A DNA stretch of 64,000 nt from Flavobacteriaceae bacterium (GTDB lineage Bacteria > Bacteroidota > Bacteroidia > Flavobacteriales > Flavobacteriaceae). Position numbers and translations under genes: made by a program. A model generated the notes under the pieces. That model was not told the origin of the DNA. It worked only from the letters and a program-made list of their open reading frames with translations, and made no database searches. Shown in pieces: positions 56,684 to 64,000 of this stretch (its first letter is position 1; each line of letters begins with the position of its first letter). The stretch lies in the NCBI GenBank assembly GCA_018402385.1, contig JAGYJA010000007.1:620001-684000 (forward strand). The letters run 5' to 3'.

Positions 56684-57154
56684 TCAAAATTTTAAATGAT
56701 TTTGAATGTTTTCTTTATTCAAAAATCGAATCAAAAACAATAAAGGCAAAGAGAATAGCAGCCAAATTATTGTGATTGGAATCAAAGCAAACAATGCGTC
56801 ATTATCAACATAAGCTGAATGAATTGCTAAAATTAATAATAATGTGAAAGCACTTATCAACACTATTGATAGGGTCAACAAAAGTTTTTTAGCCCACATT
56901 TTATACTTCATTAATTGAATTCCACCTATTAAAAAAAGAATTCCAATCACCACAAGGAATAACAAAAAGTATTGAATGTTGTTAAAAAAAGAGTCCATAT
57001 TTGTTAAGTCTTGGGCCTCATTATTTTCATAATTATTGAATCCCAAAAGCGTAAACATTAGTGCACTCATGCCATTACTAAAAACCACTAAACCCGAAAT
57101 AATCGCAATGGTAAGTCCAACATTTTTTATTGATTTTGGTTTTTCTGTTTCCAT
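56684..57154 (-). CDS. Hypothetical four-helix membrane protein
   Basis: A 156-residue integral membrane protein with four predicted helices (about 11-36, 60-81, 87-111 and 121-145) and short basic ends (METEKPKSIKNVG; IRFLNKENIQNHLKF). No motif suggests a function. It lies between the toxin-antitoxin pair and the tandem array of secreted-protein genes, and may belong to the same accessory stretch. An AT-rich, weak hairpin (AAACCAT...ATGGTTT) lies downstream of it at about 56646-56686. Confidence 0.65.
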   Translation of the reverse strand: METEKPKSIKNVGLTIAIISGLVVFSNGMSALMFTLLGFNNYENNEAQDLTNMDSFFNNIQYFLLFLVVIGILFLIGGIQLMKYKMWAKKLLLTLSIVLISAFTLLLILAIHSAYVDNDALFALIPITIIWLLFSLPLLFLIRFLNKENIQNHLKF

Positions 57155-57241
57155 AAATTAATTTTTAATTTCTATATCCCTGTAATCAAAATAGAGCGTG
57201 TCTTGAGTGTTTTTTTTAATGAGTTTGATAATTAAACTTCC

Positions 57242-57766
57242 TTAATCTATAATTATGGGATCCCAAGACCTAGACGTATCATTAAGTATAAAATTTTGTC
57301 CTTTAATTTTAAAATATGAATTGCAAAATGGGTCAGAAGTATCAGTGACAGGGACTTTTATTTTTAGATTCCTGTCGGTTTCTTTAAAAAACTTTTTTCT
57401 GTTTTCAGATTTATCATTGTCAAAATTTAAAAGAACGATATACTCTTTGTAATAAAAGATTCCTGAAAAATTAAGATCATTTAGTGCTATTGAGATCTCG
57501 TTTATTAAATTTGATCTGCTTGTTGCATGAAGATAATAATCATCCGTTTCTTGGTGATAAGAAAAGTGTAAATAATGAAAACGTGGTGTAATAGAATTTT
57601 TACTTTCAAAACATTTAGGCTCTTTTGAAAGGTCTTCAATTATTTTTTTTATAGCATGTTTGGGTTTATAAACAGTGCCAGTTATTTCTACAAACTGTTG
57701 TTCCTCCTGAGCGTTCAGTGAAAAGATTGCAATAAAACAAATAAAGAATGTGATTTTTATTTTCAT
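57242..57766 (-). CDS. Tandem secreted protein paralogue, fourth in transcription order
   Basis: A 174-residue exported protein with signal peptide MKIKITFFICFIAIFSLNAQ and a mature domain of unknown function. FVEITGTVYKPK opens it, EDLSKEPKCFES carries Cys52, and VPVTDTSDPFCNS carries Cys148; the two Cys are present in all four copies and could form a disulfide. Its C terminus (FILNDTSRSWDPIIID) is the most divergent of the set. The four genes follow each other at exactly 528-bp intervals with 6 bases between stop and start. Probably the oldest or fastest-changing copy. Confidence 0.85.
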   Translation of the reverse strand: MKIKITFFICFIAIFSLNAQEEQQFVEITGTVYKPKHAIKKIIEDLSKEPKCFESKNSITPRFHYLHFSYHQETDDYYLHATSRSNLINEISIALNDLNFSGIFYYKEYIVLLNFDNDKSENRKKFFKETDRNLKIKVPVTDTSDPFCNSYFKIKGQNFILNDTSRSWDPIIID

Positions 57767-57772
57767 TTTTGC

Positions 57773-58294
57773 TTAATATGTAATAATATTCCAAGACTCA
57801 GAACTATCTGAAAGTTTAAAATCACACCCTTCTATTTCAAAAATTGAACTACAAAATGGATCAGATAATTTAGTGACAGGAACTTTAATTTTTATTGACT
57901 TTCCTGTAATTCTAAAAAATTTTTTTGTTTTGTTAACAATTTCACTATCAAAACTTAAAAATACTAAATACTTCTTGTGATAAAATATTCCTGAAAAATT
58001 TAGATTATTTAAATCAATATGACTTTCTTTTATGGTATTTGCCGAACTTTGTGCAATGAGATAAAACTTATCTGTTTTGGGATGATATGAAAAGCTTAAA
58101 TAATGTTGTTTTGTATCTAAACCAGTATCGTTTTCAAAACATTTTGGTTCTTTTGAAAGATCATCAATTATTTTTTTTATCACACGCTTTGGTTTATAAA
58201 CAGTGCCAGTTATTTCTACAAACTGTTGTTCCTCCTGAGCGTTCAGTGAAAAGATTGCAAAAAAACAAATAAAGAATGTGATTTTTATTTTCAT
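57773..58294 (-). CDS. Tandem secreted protein paralogue, third
   Basis: A 173-residue copy with the signal peptide MKIKITFFICFFAIFSLNAQ. It shares FVEITGTVYKPKRVIKKIID and EPKCFEND with its neighbours and ends FEIEGCDFKLSDSSESWNI, including a third Cys (Cys157) found only here and in the copy at 58301. The central part (about residues 58-110) differs most from the other copies. Stop codon and next ATG are 6 bases apart (GCAAAA), so the four are one transcription unit. Function unknown. Confidence 0.85.
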   Translation of the reverse strand: MKIKITFFICFFAIFSLNAQEEQQFVEITGTVYKPKRVIKKIIDDLSKEPKCFENDTGLDTKQHYLSFSYHPKTDKFYLIAQSSANTIKESHIDLNNLNFSGIFYHKKYLVFLSFDSEIVNKTKKFFRITGKSIKIKVPVTKLSDPFCSSIFEIEGCDFKLSDSSESWNIITY

Positions 58295-58300
58295 TTTTGC

Positions 58301-58822
58301 TTAATAAGTAATAATGTTCCAAGACTCAGAACTATATGTAAGTTTAAAATCACACCCTTCAATTTCAAAAACTGAAATACAAAATGGATCAGAAAATTTA
58401 GTGACTGGAACTTTAATTTTTAGCTTCTTTGTGGTTTTTTTAAAAAACTTATTTCTGTTTTCAGTTTTATCGTTTTCAAAATCCAAAAGAACAATATACT
58501 CCTTGTAATAAAAAATTCCTGAAAAATGGAGATCATTTAGAGCAATATAACTTTCATCAATGAAATTTGACCTACTTGAAGTGATAAGATAATAATCTCC
58601 CGTATCTTTATGAAATGAAAAACTTAAATCATGAAAACGTGGTGCAAATGGATTGTCACTTTCAAAACACTTGGGTTCTTTTGAAAGATCATCAATTATT
58701 TTTTTTATAACACGCTTGGGTTTGTACAAAGTGCCCGTTATTTCAACAAACTGTTGTTTATCCTGGGCGTTCATTGAAAAGATTGCAATAAAACAAATAA
58801 AGAATGTGATTTTTATTTTCAT
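58301..58822 (-). CDS. Tandem secreted protein paralogue, second
   Basis: A 173-residue copy with signal peptide MKIKITFFICFIAIFSMNAQ. It holds Cys52, Cys148 and Cys157. The segment about residues 98-138, including SGIFYYKEYIVLLDFENDKT, is nearly identical at the DNA level to the copy at 58829, so recent duplication or gene conversion has taken place. The ending FEIEGCDFKLTYSSESWNI is nearly that of the third copy, giving it a mosaic look. Function unknown. Confidence 0.85.
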   Translation of the reverse strand: MKIKITFFICFIAIFSMNAQDKQQFVEITGTLYKPKRVIKKIIDDLSKEPKCFESDNPFAPRFHDLSFSFHKDTGDYYLITSSRSNFIDESYIALNDLHFSGIFYYKEYIVLLDFENDKTENRNKFFKKTTKKLKIKVPVTKFSDPFCISVFEIEGCDFKLTYSSESWNIITY

Positions 58823-58828
58823 TTTTGC

Positions 58829-59350
58829 TTAATATGTAATAATATTCCAAGACTCAACCTTATCTGTAAATTTAAAATTACCCCCTTCTAATTCAAAATC
58901 TGAACCGCAATAAGGCTCAAAATTATCAGTGACGGGAACTTTAATTTTTAGCTTCTTTGTGGTTTTTTTAAAAAACTTTTTTCTGTTTTCAGTTTTATCG
59001 TTTTCAAAATCCAAAAGAACAATATACTCCTTGTAATAAAAAATTCCTGAAAAATGGAAATCTATTACTTCAATAACATATTCGCTTATAAAATTTGATG
59101 AGCTCATAGTAATTAAATAATAATCTCCCGTATCTTCATGAAATGAAAAACTTAAATAATGATAACGTGGTGCAAATGGATTGTCACTTTCAAAACACTT
59201 GGGTTCTTTTGAAAGATCTTCAATTATTTTTTTTATCATACGCTTTGGTTTATAGACAGGTCCAGTTATTTCTACAAACTGTTGTTCCTCCTGAGCGTTC
59301 ATTAAAAAGATTGCAATAAAACAAATAAAGAATGTGATTTTTATTTTCAT
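58829..59350 (-). CDS. Tandem secreted protein paralogue, first
   Basis: The first gene of the array, 173 residues, signal peptide MKIKITFFICFIAIFLMNAQ. Cys52 and Cys148 (EPYCGS) are kept; Cys157 is Gly here (FELEGGNFKF). The 117 bases upstream to the BNR-protein gene hold the likely promoter, but I see no good TAnnTTTG match; TATAATTG on the minus strand is the nearest. The family is unknown to me, and the small size, signal peptide and serial duplication fit a periplasmic or secreted effector, inhibitor or binding protein. Confidence 0.85.
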   Translation of the reverse strand: MKIKITFFICFIAIFLMNAQEEQQFVEITGPVYKPKRMIKKIIEDLSKEPKCFESDNPFAPRYHYLSFSFHEDTGDYYLITMSSSNFISEYVIEVIDFHFSGIFYYKEYIVLLDFENDKTENRKKFFKKTTKKLKIKVPVTDNFEPYCGSDFELEGGNFKFTDKVESWNIITY

Positions 59351-59466
59351 TTTTTATTCTTTAAATTGTGTTTCCATAAAATCTCATTCAATTATAGGCA
59401 AAAGCAACCCTTGGCTTTTTTAGAATTATTTTAAATAAGCTATTAGAAGAAGGATTGGTATAATCC

Positions 59467-62319
59467 CTACTCCACCACCAACTCCCCGGCCTTCTTCACC
59501 CCATTTAAAGTGACCTCCACAGTATAAGTACCTTGTGGCAAATAGTAGTTCCCATTTTGCTTTTCCTCAATAGTAGTGTCTTTATTTTCTTTTAAATAGG
59601 CTTTTCTTCCGGTTTCGGTGAGGGTTAAATCATACTCATAAGTATGAAAACCTTTATCCACATTTAGGGTATTACTATAAACAGTAGCTCCTTTTGCTGT
59701 TTTGATATTTACAGTTGCTGTTCCGGTTGCACCGGCATAAAGCCGAATGGCCGTTGAAGGTGCAAAGGGCTCACGCCAACTGCTCCAGCTAGTTCCCCAA
59801 CGAGAAGAATGACGCACCTTGTCCACATCAAAAACAACCAAACTTTCATTCAGTTTATCAGGGCTCATTTCCTGAAGCATCGCGATGTTTGTCTTGTAAA
59901 TCGAACGCCCGTGAGTCCCTAAAACCAAGTCTTTGGCTTCAGCTTGTATGCGTAAATCGTGTACAGCCACATGAGGCAAATTGGACGAAAATCGCTCCCA
60001 ACTTTCTCCGCGATTGAAGGTTACATAAGCACCATTATCAGTTCCCAAATAAAGAATGTTTTCATTGGCGGGGTCTTCACGAATCACATTTACCGGCGAA
60101 AGCGGCAAATTACCGTTTATAATTTTCCAGGTTTTGCCGAAATCCTCACTCACATACACATAAGGTTTAAAATCATCCCAGCGATAGCCGTTAAGCGTGA
60201 CATAAACGCGCTCTTTCTTATGCTTAGAAGCAATTACCCGCGACACCCACAAATCTTTGGGGAATGTCGTTGAAATGTTTTCCCAGCTTCCACCACCATT
60301 GTGAGTGATGTGCAGCAAGCCATCATCACTTCCGGCATAGAGCAAGCCAAACTGAAACGGTGATTCATCAATGGAGGTCAAAGTTCCGTAAGCCACATTT
60401 CCTTTTTTTCCGCCTTGAGTTAAATCAGGTGAAATGGCGGTATAATCAGCTCCTTGATTCATCGAACGCATCAATTTGTTTCCGCCATAATAAAGGATAT
60501 CCTGATTGTGTTTGGAAAGTAAAATAGGCGTTTGCCAGTTAAAACGGTAGGGCGCTTCACCCAACTCATGTTTGGGTTGGATGTAAGTGGTTGTTTTTGC
60601 ACCCCGGTCAAGCCGGAAATAGTTTCCAAATTGAAAACCGGTATAAACAATATCAGGGTTGCGATCATCCACTTCAATATACATCCCGTCACCTCCCATT
60701 ATTTCTTTATAAGGATAATCACCGGTATTTTGCCAGCGTGTGGAATAGGAATAATTACCGGGCCCCACCCAAACTCCGTTGTCCTGCGAACCGGCATAGA
60801 CATTATAAGGTTTTTGGTTGTCCACTTGCAGGGCATACACCTGCATCACGGGAGTAGAATTTGCCTTAAGCCAGCTTTCGCCATCGTCAAAAGTAATGTT
60901 GACACCCCCATCGTTTCCGTTGATGAGATGCCCGGGTTTTTTTGGGTTTAACCAAAGGGCATGATGATCCACATGCACATTGGGGGCATCCATCGATTCA
61001 AAGGTTTTTCCGCCGTCTTTGGATTTTAAAATGGGAACTCCAAAAATATAAATTGCATCAGGGTTGTTTCGCTCCACGCGAATTTCACCAAAATAATAGC
61101 CGTAAGAATAATAAATATCATCCAGGTAATCTTCATGGGTTTTCTTCCAGGTTTTTCCGCCGTCTGTGGATTTAAAAACCTCAGCGCCTATAACGGGTGT
61201 ATCAAAAAGCATGGCGTTGGCATCTTCCAGATATTTAGCCAAATCGATAGGTTTTACGGTCCCGCCGCTCACCATTTGTTTTACGTTTTCGGCACGGTAT
61301 TTCTCCTGAAAATTGTTTTCACGTAAAAAACGGTTCAACGTGCTGTTGTCCAATTCCAAAAACTGAGCAGCTGTCATCGTTTTAAAATCCTCTTTGGTGA
61401 GTATTCCTTCCGCTTGAGAATCTTTGTCTTTGGGTCTCAAATCTTGATTGTCGTGAAAAGCATAGACCGTGTTGGCGTCATGCACCGCCAACCCAATACG
61501 CCCAACACCATTCCCGGTGGGAAAACCACTCCCTTCCACAGAAACTTTTGTCCAACTGTTTCCGCCATCGGTACTTTTGTAAATGGCTGAGCCTTCACCA
61601 TTCCCTTGAAAATGCCATGCCTTGCGGTCCCTTTCCCATGAAGTGGCATATTGAATATTGAAATTACTGGGATCGGCTTCCAGGTCAATGATGCCTGTTT
61701 CGTTGTTTATAAAAAGCGTTTTGTTCCAGGTTTTTCCACCGTCTGTGGTTTTGTAAATACCACGCATTTCGTTGGGCGAATACAAATGACCAATCACGGC
61801 AACCAGTACTTCATCAGGGTTGTTAGGGTTAATGATTATACGCCCAATATGATGTGAGTCTTCCAAACCAACATTTACCCAAGTCTCCCCTTTGTCTGTT
61901 GATTTCAAAATCCCAATCCCCGCATAAGACGAGCGTGAGGAGTTGTTCTCACCGGTACCCGCCCAAAGGGTTCCATTTTTCCAGTCCACGACAATATCAC
62001 CCAGATTCTGTGTGGGAGCATTGTCCATGACCGGTGTAAAACTGGTTCCGTTATTGTTAGTGTACCACAATCCGCCACTGGCATAAGCCACATAAAACTC
62101 CATCGGGTTGTCAGGATTCACATCCAGATCGACCACCCGACCGCTCATTACGGTTGGGCCTATATTAATAAATGCAATGTTTTTAACCAGCGAATTTTTA
62201 GACAGCGTTTCTGTTTCCTGAAGCGATTGCTTCAAAGCCTCTGCAGTCGTTGCCGCCGGTTGTGCAATTGAAAAAGAAACACTCAATACAAATAGAAGGG
62301 AAGAAAAAATGGTTTTCAT
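59467..62319 (-). CDS. Secreted BNR/sortilin (VPS10)-like beta-propeller protein
   Basis: A 950-residue exported protein of the glycosyl-hydrolase-like sortilin/BNR-repeat group. Start at ATG 62319 gives a clean signal peptide (MKTIFSSLLFVLSVSFSIAQ); the open frame extends 11 codons upstream without one. Asp-box motifs recur: STDKGETW, TTDGGKTW, STDGGNSW, STDGGKTW, THNGGGSW, SEDFGKTW and FNRGESW, typical of two large propellers. A C-terminal beta domain ends GTYTVEVTLNGVKKAGELVVE. Catalysis is not evident; no sialidase FRIP motif was seen. It may bind or degrade proteins or glycans at the surface. It is divergent from the aminopeptidase P gene. Confidence 0.88.
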   Translation of the reverse strand: MKTIFSSLLFVLSVSFSIAQPAATTAEALKQSLQETETLSKNSLVKNIAFINIGPTVMSGRVVDLDVNPDNPMEFYVAYASGGLWYTNNNGTSFTPVMDNAPTQNLGDIVVDWKNGTLWAGTGENNSSRSSYAGIGILKSTDKGETWVNVGLEDSHHIGRIIINPNNPDEVLVAVIGHLYSPNEMRGIYKTTDGGKTWNKTLFINNETGIIDLEADPSNFNIQYATSWERDRKAWHFQGNGEGSAIYKSTDGGNSWTKVSVEGSGFPTGNGVGRIGLAVHDANTVYAFHDNQDLRPKDKDSQAEGILTKEDFKTMTAAQFLELDNSTLNRFLRENNFQEKYRAENVKQMVSGGTVKPIDLAKYLEDANAMLFDTPVIGAEVFKSTDGGKTWKKTHEDYLDDIYYSYGYYFGEIRVERNNPDAIYIFGVPILKSKDGGKTFESMDAPNVHVDHHALWLNPKKPGHLINGNDGGVNITFDDGESWLKANSTPVMQVYALQVDNQKPYNVYAGSQDNGVWVGPGNYSYSTRWQNTGDYPYKEIMGGDGMYIEVDDRNPDIVYTGFQFGNYFRLDRGAKTTTYIQPKHELGEAPYRFNWQTPILLSKHNQDILYYGGNKLMRSMNQGADYTAISPDLTQGGKKGNVAYGTLTSIDESPFQFGLLYAGSDDGLLHITHNGGGSWENISTTFPKDLWVSRVIASKHKKERVYVTLNGYRWDDFKPYVYVSEDFGKTWKIINGNLPLSPVNVIREDPANENILYLGTDNGAYVTFNRGESWERFSSNLPHVAVHDLRIQAEAKDLVLGTHGRSIYKTNIAMLQEMSPDKLNESLVVFDVDKVRHSSRWGTSWSSWREPFAPSTAIRLYAGATGTATVNIKTAKGATVYSNTLNVDKGFHTYEYDLTLTETGRKAYLKENKDTTIEEKQNGNYYLPQGTYTVEVTLNGVKKAGELVVE

Positions 62320-62368
62320 GATTGGTAAATTTTTATGCTGATGAAAGTACATATTTGAGTGGTGGTTT

Positions 62369-62376
62369 CAAAATTA
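62369..62376 (-). promoter_or_regulatory. TAnnTTTG -7 element, BNR protein gene
   Basis: Minus strand TAATTTTG, 49 bases upstream of ATG 62319. Confidence 0.35.
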
Positions 62377-62425
62377 ATTTTTCAAGATTACTTGATAACT
62401 GTTTTATCGATTCAAAGGCTTTGTG

Positions 62426-62433
62426 TAACTTTG
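62426..62433 (+). promoter_or_regulatory. TAnnTTTG -7 element, aminopeptidase P gene
   Basis: TAACTTTG, placing the transcript start near 62440 and giving a leader of about 75 bases that contains two hairpin repeats (62438-62454 and 62488-62507). Confidence 0.45.
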
Positions 62434-62437
62434 TTTT

Positions 62438-62454
62438 TTCCGCTTTAAGCGGAA
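62438..62454. repeat. Palindromic repeat TTCCGCTTTAAGCGGAA, copy 2
   Basis: A 17-base near-perfect palindrome with a central T. A shortened copy is at 14511-14528. Confidence 0.5.
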
Positions 62455-62487
62455 GGAATAATGGATTTACGAACCTTAAAAAACGAG

Positions 62488-62507
62488 ATTCCCGCCTACG
62501 CGGGAAT
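62488..62507 (+). repeat. 20-nt hairpin repeat upstream of aminopeptidase P
   Basis: ATTCCCGCCTACGCGGGAAT, identical to the copy before xth and in the same orientation relative to the downstream gene, including the preceding CGAG. It ends 7 bases before ATG 62515. Reading through it gives the spurious peptide EIPAYAGM. Confidence 0.9.
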
Positions 62508-62514
62508 GTGTGGT

Positions 62515-63808
62515 ATGAAATACGAAACGATAAACAAAGCCCTCTACATCAAAAACCGCAAAAACTTTATGGCGCAAATGGCGCCTAAAAGCTTGGCCGT
62601 TTTTAATTCAAACGATATATATCCCATCAGTGCAGACAGCACGATGCCCTTTCAACAGGCACGTGATATCCTGTATTTGAGTGGTGTGGATCAGGAGGAA
62701 AGTATTTTGTTGCTGTTCCCCGATGCAGTGGACCCAAAAAACCGGGAAGTGCTTTTCCTAAAGGAAACCAATGAGCACATTGCCGTTTGGGAAGGTGAAA
62801 AATTAACCAAAGACCGCGCGTTTGAAGTGGCTGGTATTAAAACAGTTTATTGGCTTCAGGAGTTTGACAAGGTGTTTTTTGAGTTGATGACGCAAGCAGA
62901 ATCAATTTATTACAACACCAACGAGCATTACCGTCAGGCGGTGGAAACCCAAACCCGGGAAGACCGTTTTATTGCAAAAACCAAAGCACAATTTCCTGCA
63001 CATCGCTGGGCTAAAAGCAATCCCATACTGCAACGGTTGCGCAGTGTAAAAGACCCCATCGAACTCGAGTTGATGCAAAAAGCCTGTGACATTACTGAAA
63101 AAGGTTTCCGTAGAATATCTGAATTTTGTAAAACCCGGCGTGATGGAATACAATATTGAAGCGGAGCTGATGCACGAGTTTCTCAACAACCGCTCCCGCG
63201 GGTTTGCCTATACTCCCATCATAGCAAGTGGCAACAATGCCAATGTTTTACATTATATAGAAAACAATCAAGAGTGTAAAGCCGGCGATTTGATCCTGAT
63301 GGATGTGGGTGCAGAATATGCCAACTACAGCAGCGATATGAGTCGCACCATTCCTGTTTCAGGAAAATTTACCAAGCGACAAAAAGAGGTGTACAACGCT
63401 GTGAATCGCGTAAAAAATGAAGCCACTAAACTATTGGTCCCCGGCAATATCTGGAAAGAATACCACGTAGAAGTGGGTAAAATTATGACTTCAGAATTAC
63501 TTGGATTAGGACTTCTAGACAAAGCCGACGTTCAAAATGAAAACCCCGACTGGCCTGCTTATAAAAAATACTTTATGCACGGTACTTCACACCACATTGG
63601 TCTGGACACGCACGACTATGGTATTCTCTGGGAACCCATGCAACCCAATATGGTTTTCACTGTAGAACCCGGTATTTACATTCCCGCAGAGGGTTTTGGT
63701 ATACGACTTGAAGACGATGTCGTTATCCAAAAACAAGGCGAACCCTTTAACCTGATGCGCAACATCCCGATTGAAGCAGAAGAGATTGAGGAATTGATGA
63801 ATGGGTAG
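62515..63808 (+). pseudogene. Aminopeptidase P (M24 family), one frameshift
   Basis: Metallopeptidase that removes N-terminal residues before proline. The first part reads MKYETINKALYIKNRKNF, MAQMAPKSLAVFNSNDIYPI and GVDQEESILLLFPD (AMP_N domain), and stops early after TEKGFRRI. One extra T at about 63118 explains this: skipping it continues LNFVKPGVMEYNIEAELMHEF into the catalytic domain with metal ligands in LMDVGAEYANYSSDMSRT (two Asp), GTSHHIGLDTHDYG (His), TVEPGIYIP (Glu) and IRLEDDVV (Glu). Repaired length is 430 residues, as in homologues. I rejected the in-frame ATG at 62461 because the intervening codons come from the hairpin repeat. Confidence 0.9.
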
Positions 63809-63845
63809 TATTGTTAGTAATCAGTGTTCAGTAGCAGTAATCAGT
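63807..63845. repeat. AGT-phased degenerate tandem repeat
   Basis: After the aminopeptidase stop: AGTATTGTT, AGTAATC, AGTGTTC, AGTAGC, AGTAATC, AGTTAATTG. Units of 6-9 bp begin with AGT, like the repeats at 15567 and around the S23-like gene. Confidence 0.6.
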
Positions 63846-63858
63846 TAATTGATGTTTT

Positions 63859-64000
63859 ATGTTTCTGAATTATAAATCCTCTAAGTTTCATTACACACGC
63901 CAAGGTAAAGGAAAAGCCTTGGTTTTGCTTCATGGTTTTTTAGAAAATCAATCCATGTGGGAGCCTTTTATTCCTGACCTTTCTGAAAAACATACTGTGA
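63859..64000 (+). CDS. Alpha/beta hydrolase, cut by the window end
   Basis: The first 47 residues of an alpha/beta hydrolase. The start MFLNYKSSKFHYTRQGKGKA leads into ALVLLHGFLENQSMWEPFI, whose LHGF is the oxyanion-hole HG motif of the fold, and FIPDLSEKHTV. The nucleophile elbow lies beyond the window. It is on the same strand as aminopeptidase P, 50 bases downstream, with an AGT-phased repeat in the gap. Substrate unknown. Confidence 0.8.
   Translation, partial: MFLNYKSSKFHYTRQGKGKALVLLHGFLENQSMWEPFIPDLSEKHTV

Noticed and set aside
57239..59350. 528-bp array as a CRISPR-like or noncoding repeat
   Set aside because: Each unit is an intact open frame with a signal peptide, and differences between units keep the frame.
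62461..62514. Upstream ATG giving aminopeptidase P an 18-residue N-terminal extension
   Set aside because: The codons read through the hairpin repeat (EIPAYAGM), and homologues start at the MKYETI-type sequence, so the extension is an artefact.

Overview
This window is a gene-dense chromosomal fragment of a member of the Bacteroidota, almost certainly a flavobacterium (Flavobacteriia, probably Flavobacteriaceae). The signs are: TonB-dependent receptors with N-terminal carboxypeptidase-regulatory-like domains, lipoproteins with acidic residues after the lipobox Cys, two secreted proteins with type IX secretion (T9SS) C-terminal sorting domains, a two-gene-plus-cytochrome succinate dehydrogenase of the b558 type, TAnnTTTG promoter elements, and the gene orders panC-panD-flippase-hydrolase-radA and GT5-DUF4270-glmS. 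No rRNA, tRNA, CRISPR array, prophage or complete insertion sequence was seen, and no gene-free stretch exceeds 300 bases.

Layout. 1-5.5 kb: aromatic amino acid catabolism (hmgA, hpd, tryptophan 2,3-dioxygenase) with a DUF3108 protein and an M23 lipoprotein. 5.7-14.5 kb: two TonB-dependent receptors, a membrane protein, a secreted endonuclease/exonuclease/phosphatase protein and a DUF5689-like lipoprotein that look like a nucleic-acid scavenging locus. 14.5-19.2 kb: minus-strand block of YdjM-like hydrolase, aldo/keto reductase, OmpA lipoprotein, SanA-like protein and exodeoxyribonuclease III. 19.5-28.6 kb: a 1137-residue outer-membrane barrel protein of unknown role and two paralogous T9SS cargo proteins. 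28.7-35.5 kb: methionine aminotransferase/omega-amidase pair and the radA-panCD operon. 35.5-44.3 kb: GT5-DUF4270-glmS operon, then a TonB-dependent receptor paired with an SGNH-hydrolase lipoprotein. 44.3-51.8 kb: Ig-like lipoprotein, comF, coiled-coil membrane protein, glyS, HU, a 30-residue very basic protein, and rng. 51.9-55.8 kb: sdhCAB, with a four-helix-bundle (S23-like) gene inserted between sdhA and sdhB. 55.8-59.4 kb: an accessory-looking, AT-rich stretch with a ParE/RelE toxin-antitoxin pair, a small membrane protein and four tandem 528-bp paralogous secreted-protein genes. 59.4-64 kb: a large BNR/sortilin-type secreted protein, aminopeptidase P and the start of an alpha/beta hydrolase.

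Two things stand out. First, four well-conserved genes (hpd, a flippase-like gene, sdhA and an aminopeptidase P gene) are broken by five single-base indels; repairing each one restores a protein of normal family length, which points to sequence error rather than true gene loss. Second, the intergenic DNA carries several short repeat families: a 20-nt hairpin repeat placed 6-7 nt upstream of the start codons of both xth and aminopeptidase P, degenerate 7-8 bp tandem repeats phased on AGT at about five loci, and GC-rich palindromes. The S23-like gene inside the sdh operon has inverted copies of such repeats on both sides and looks like a small inserted element.
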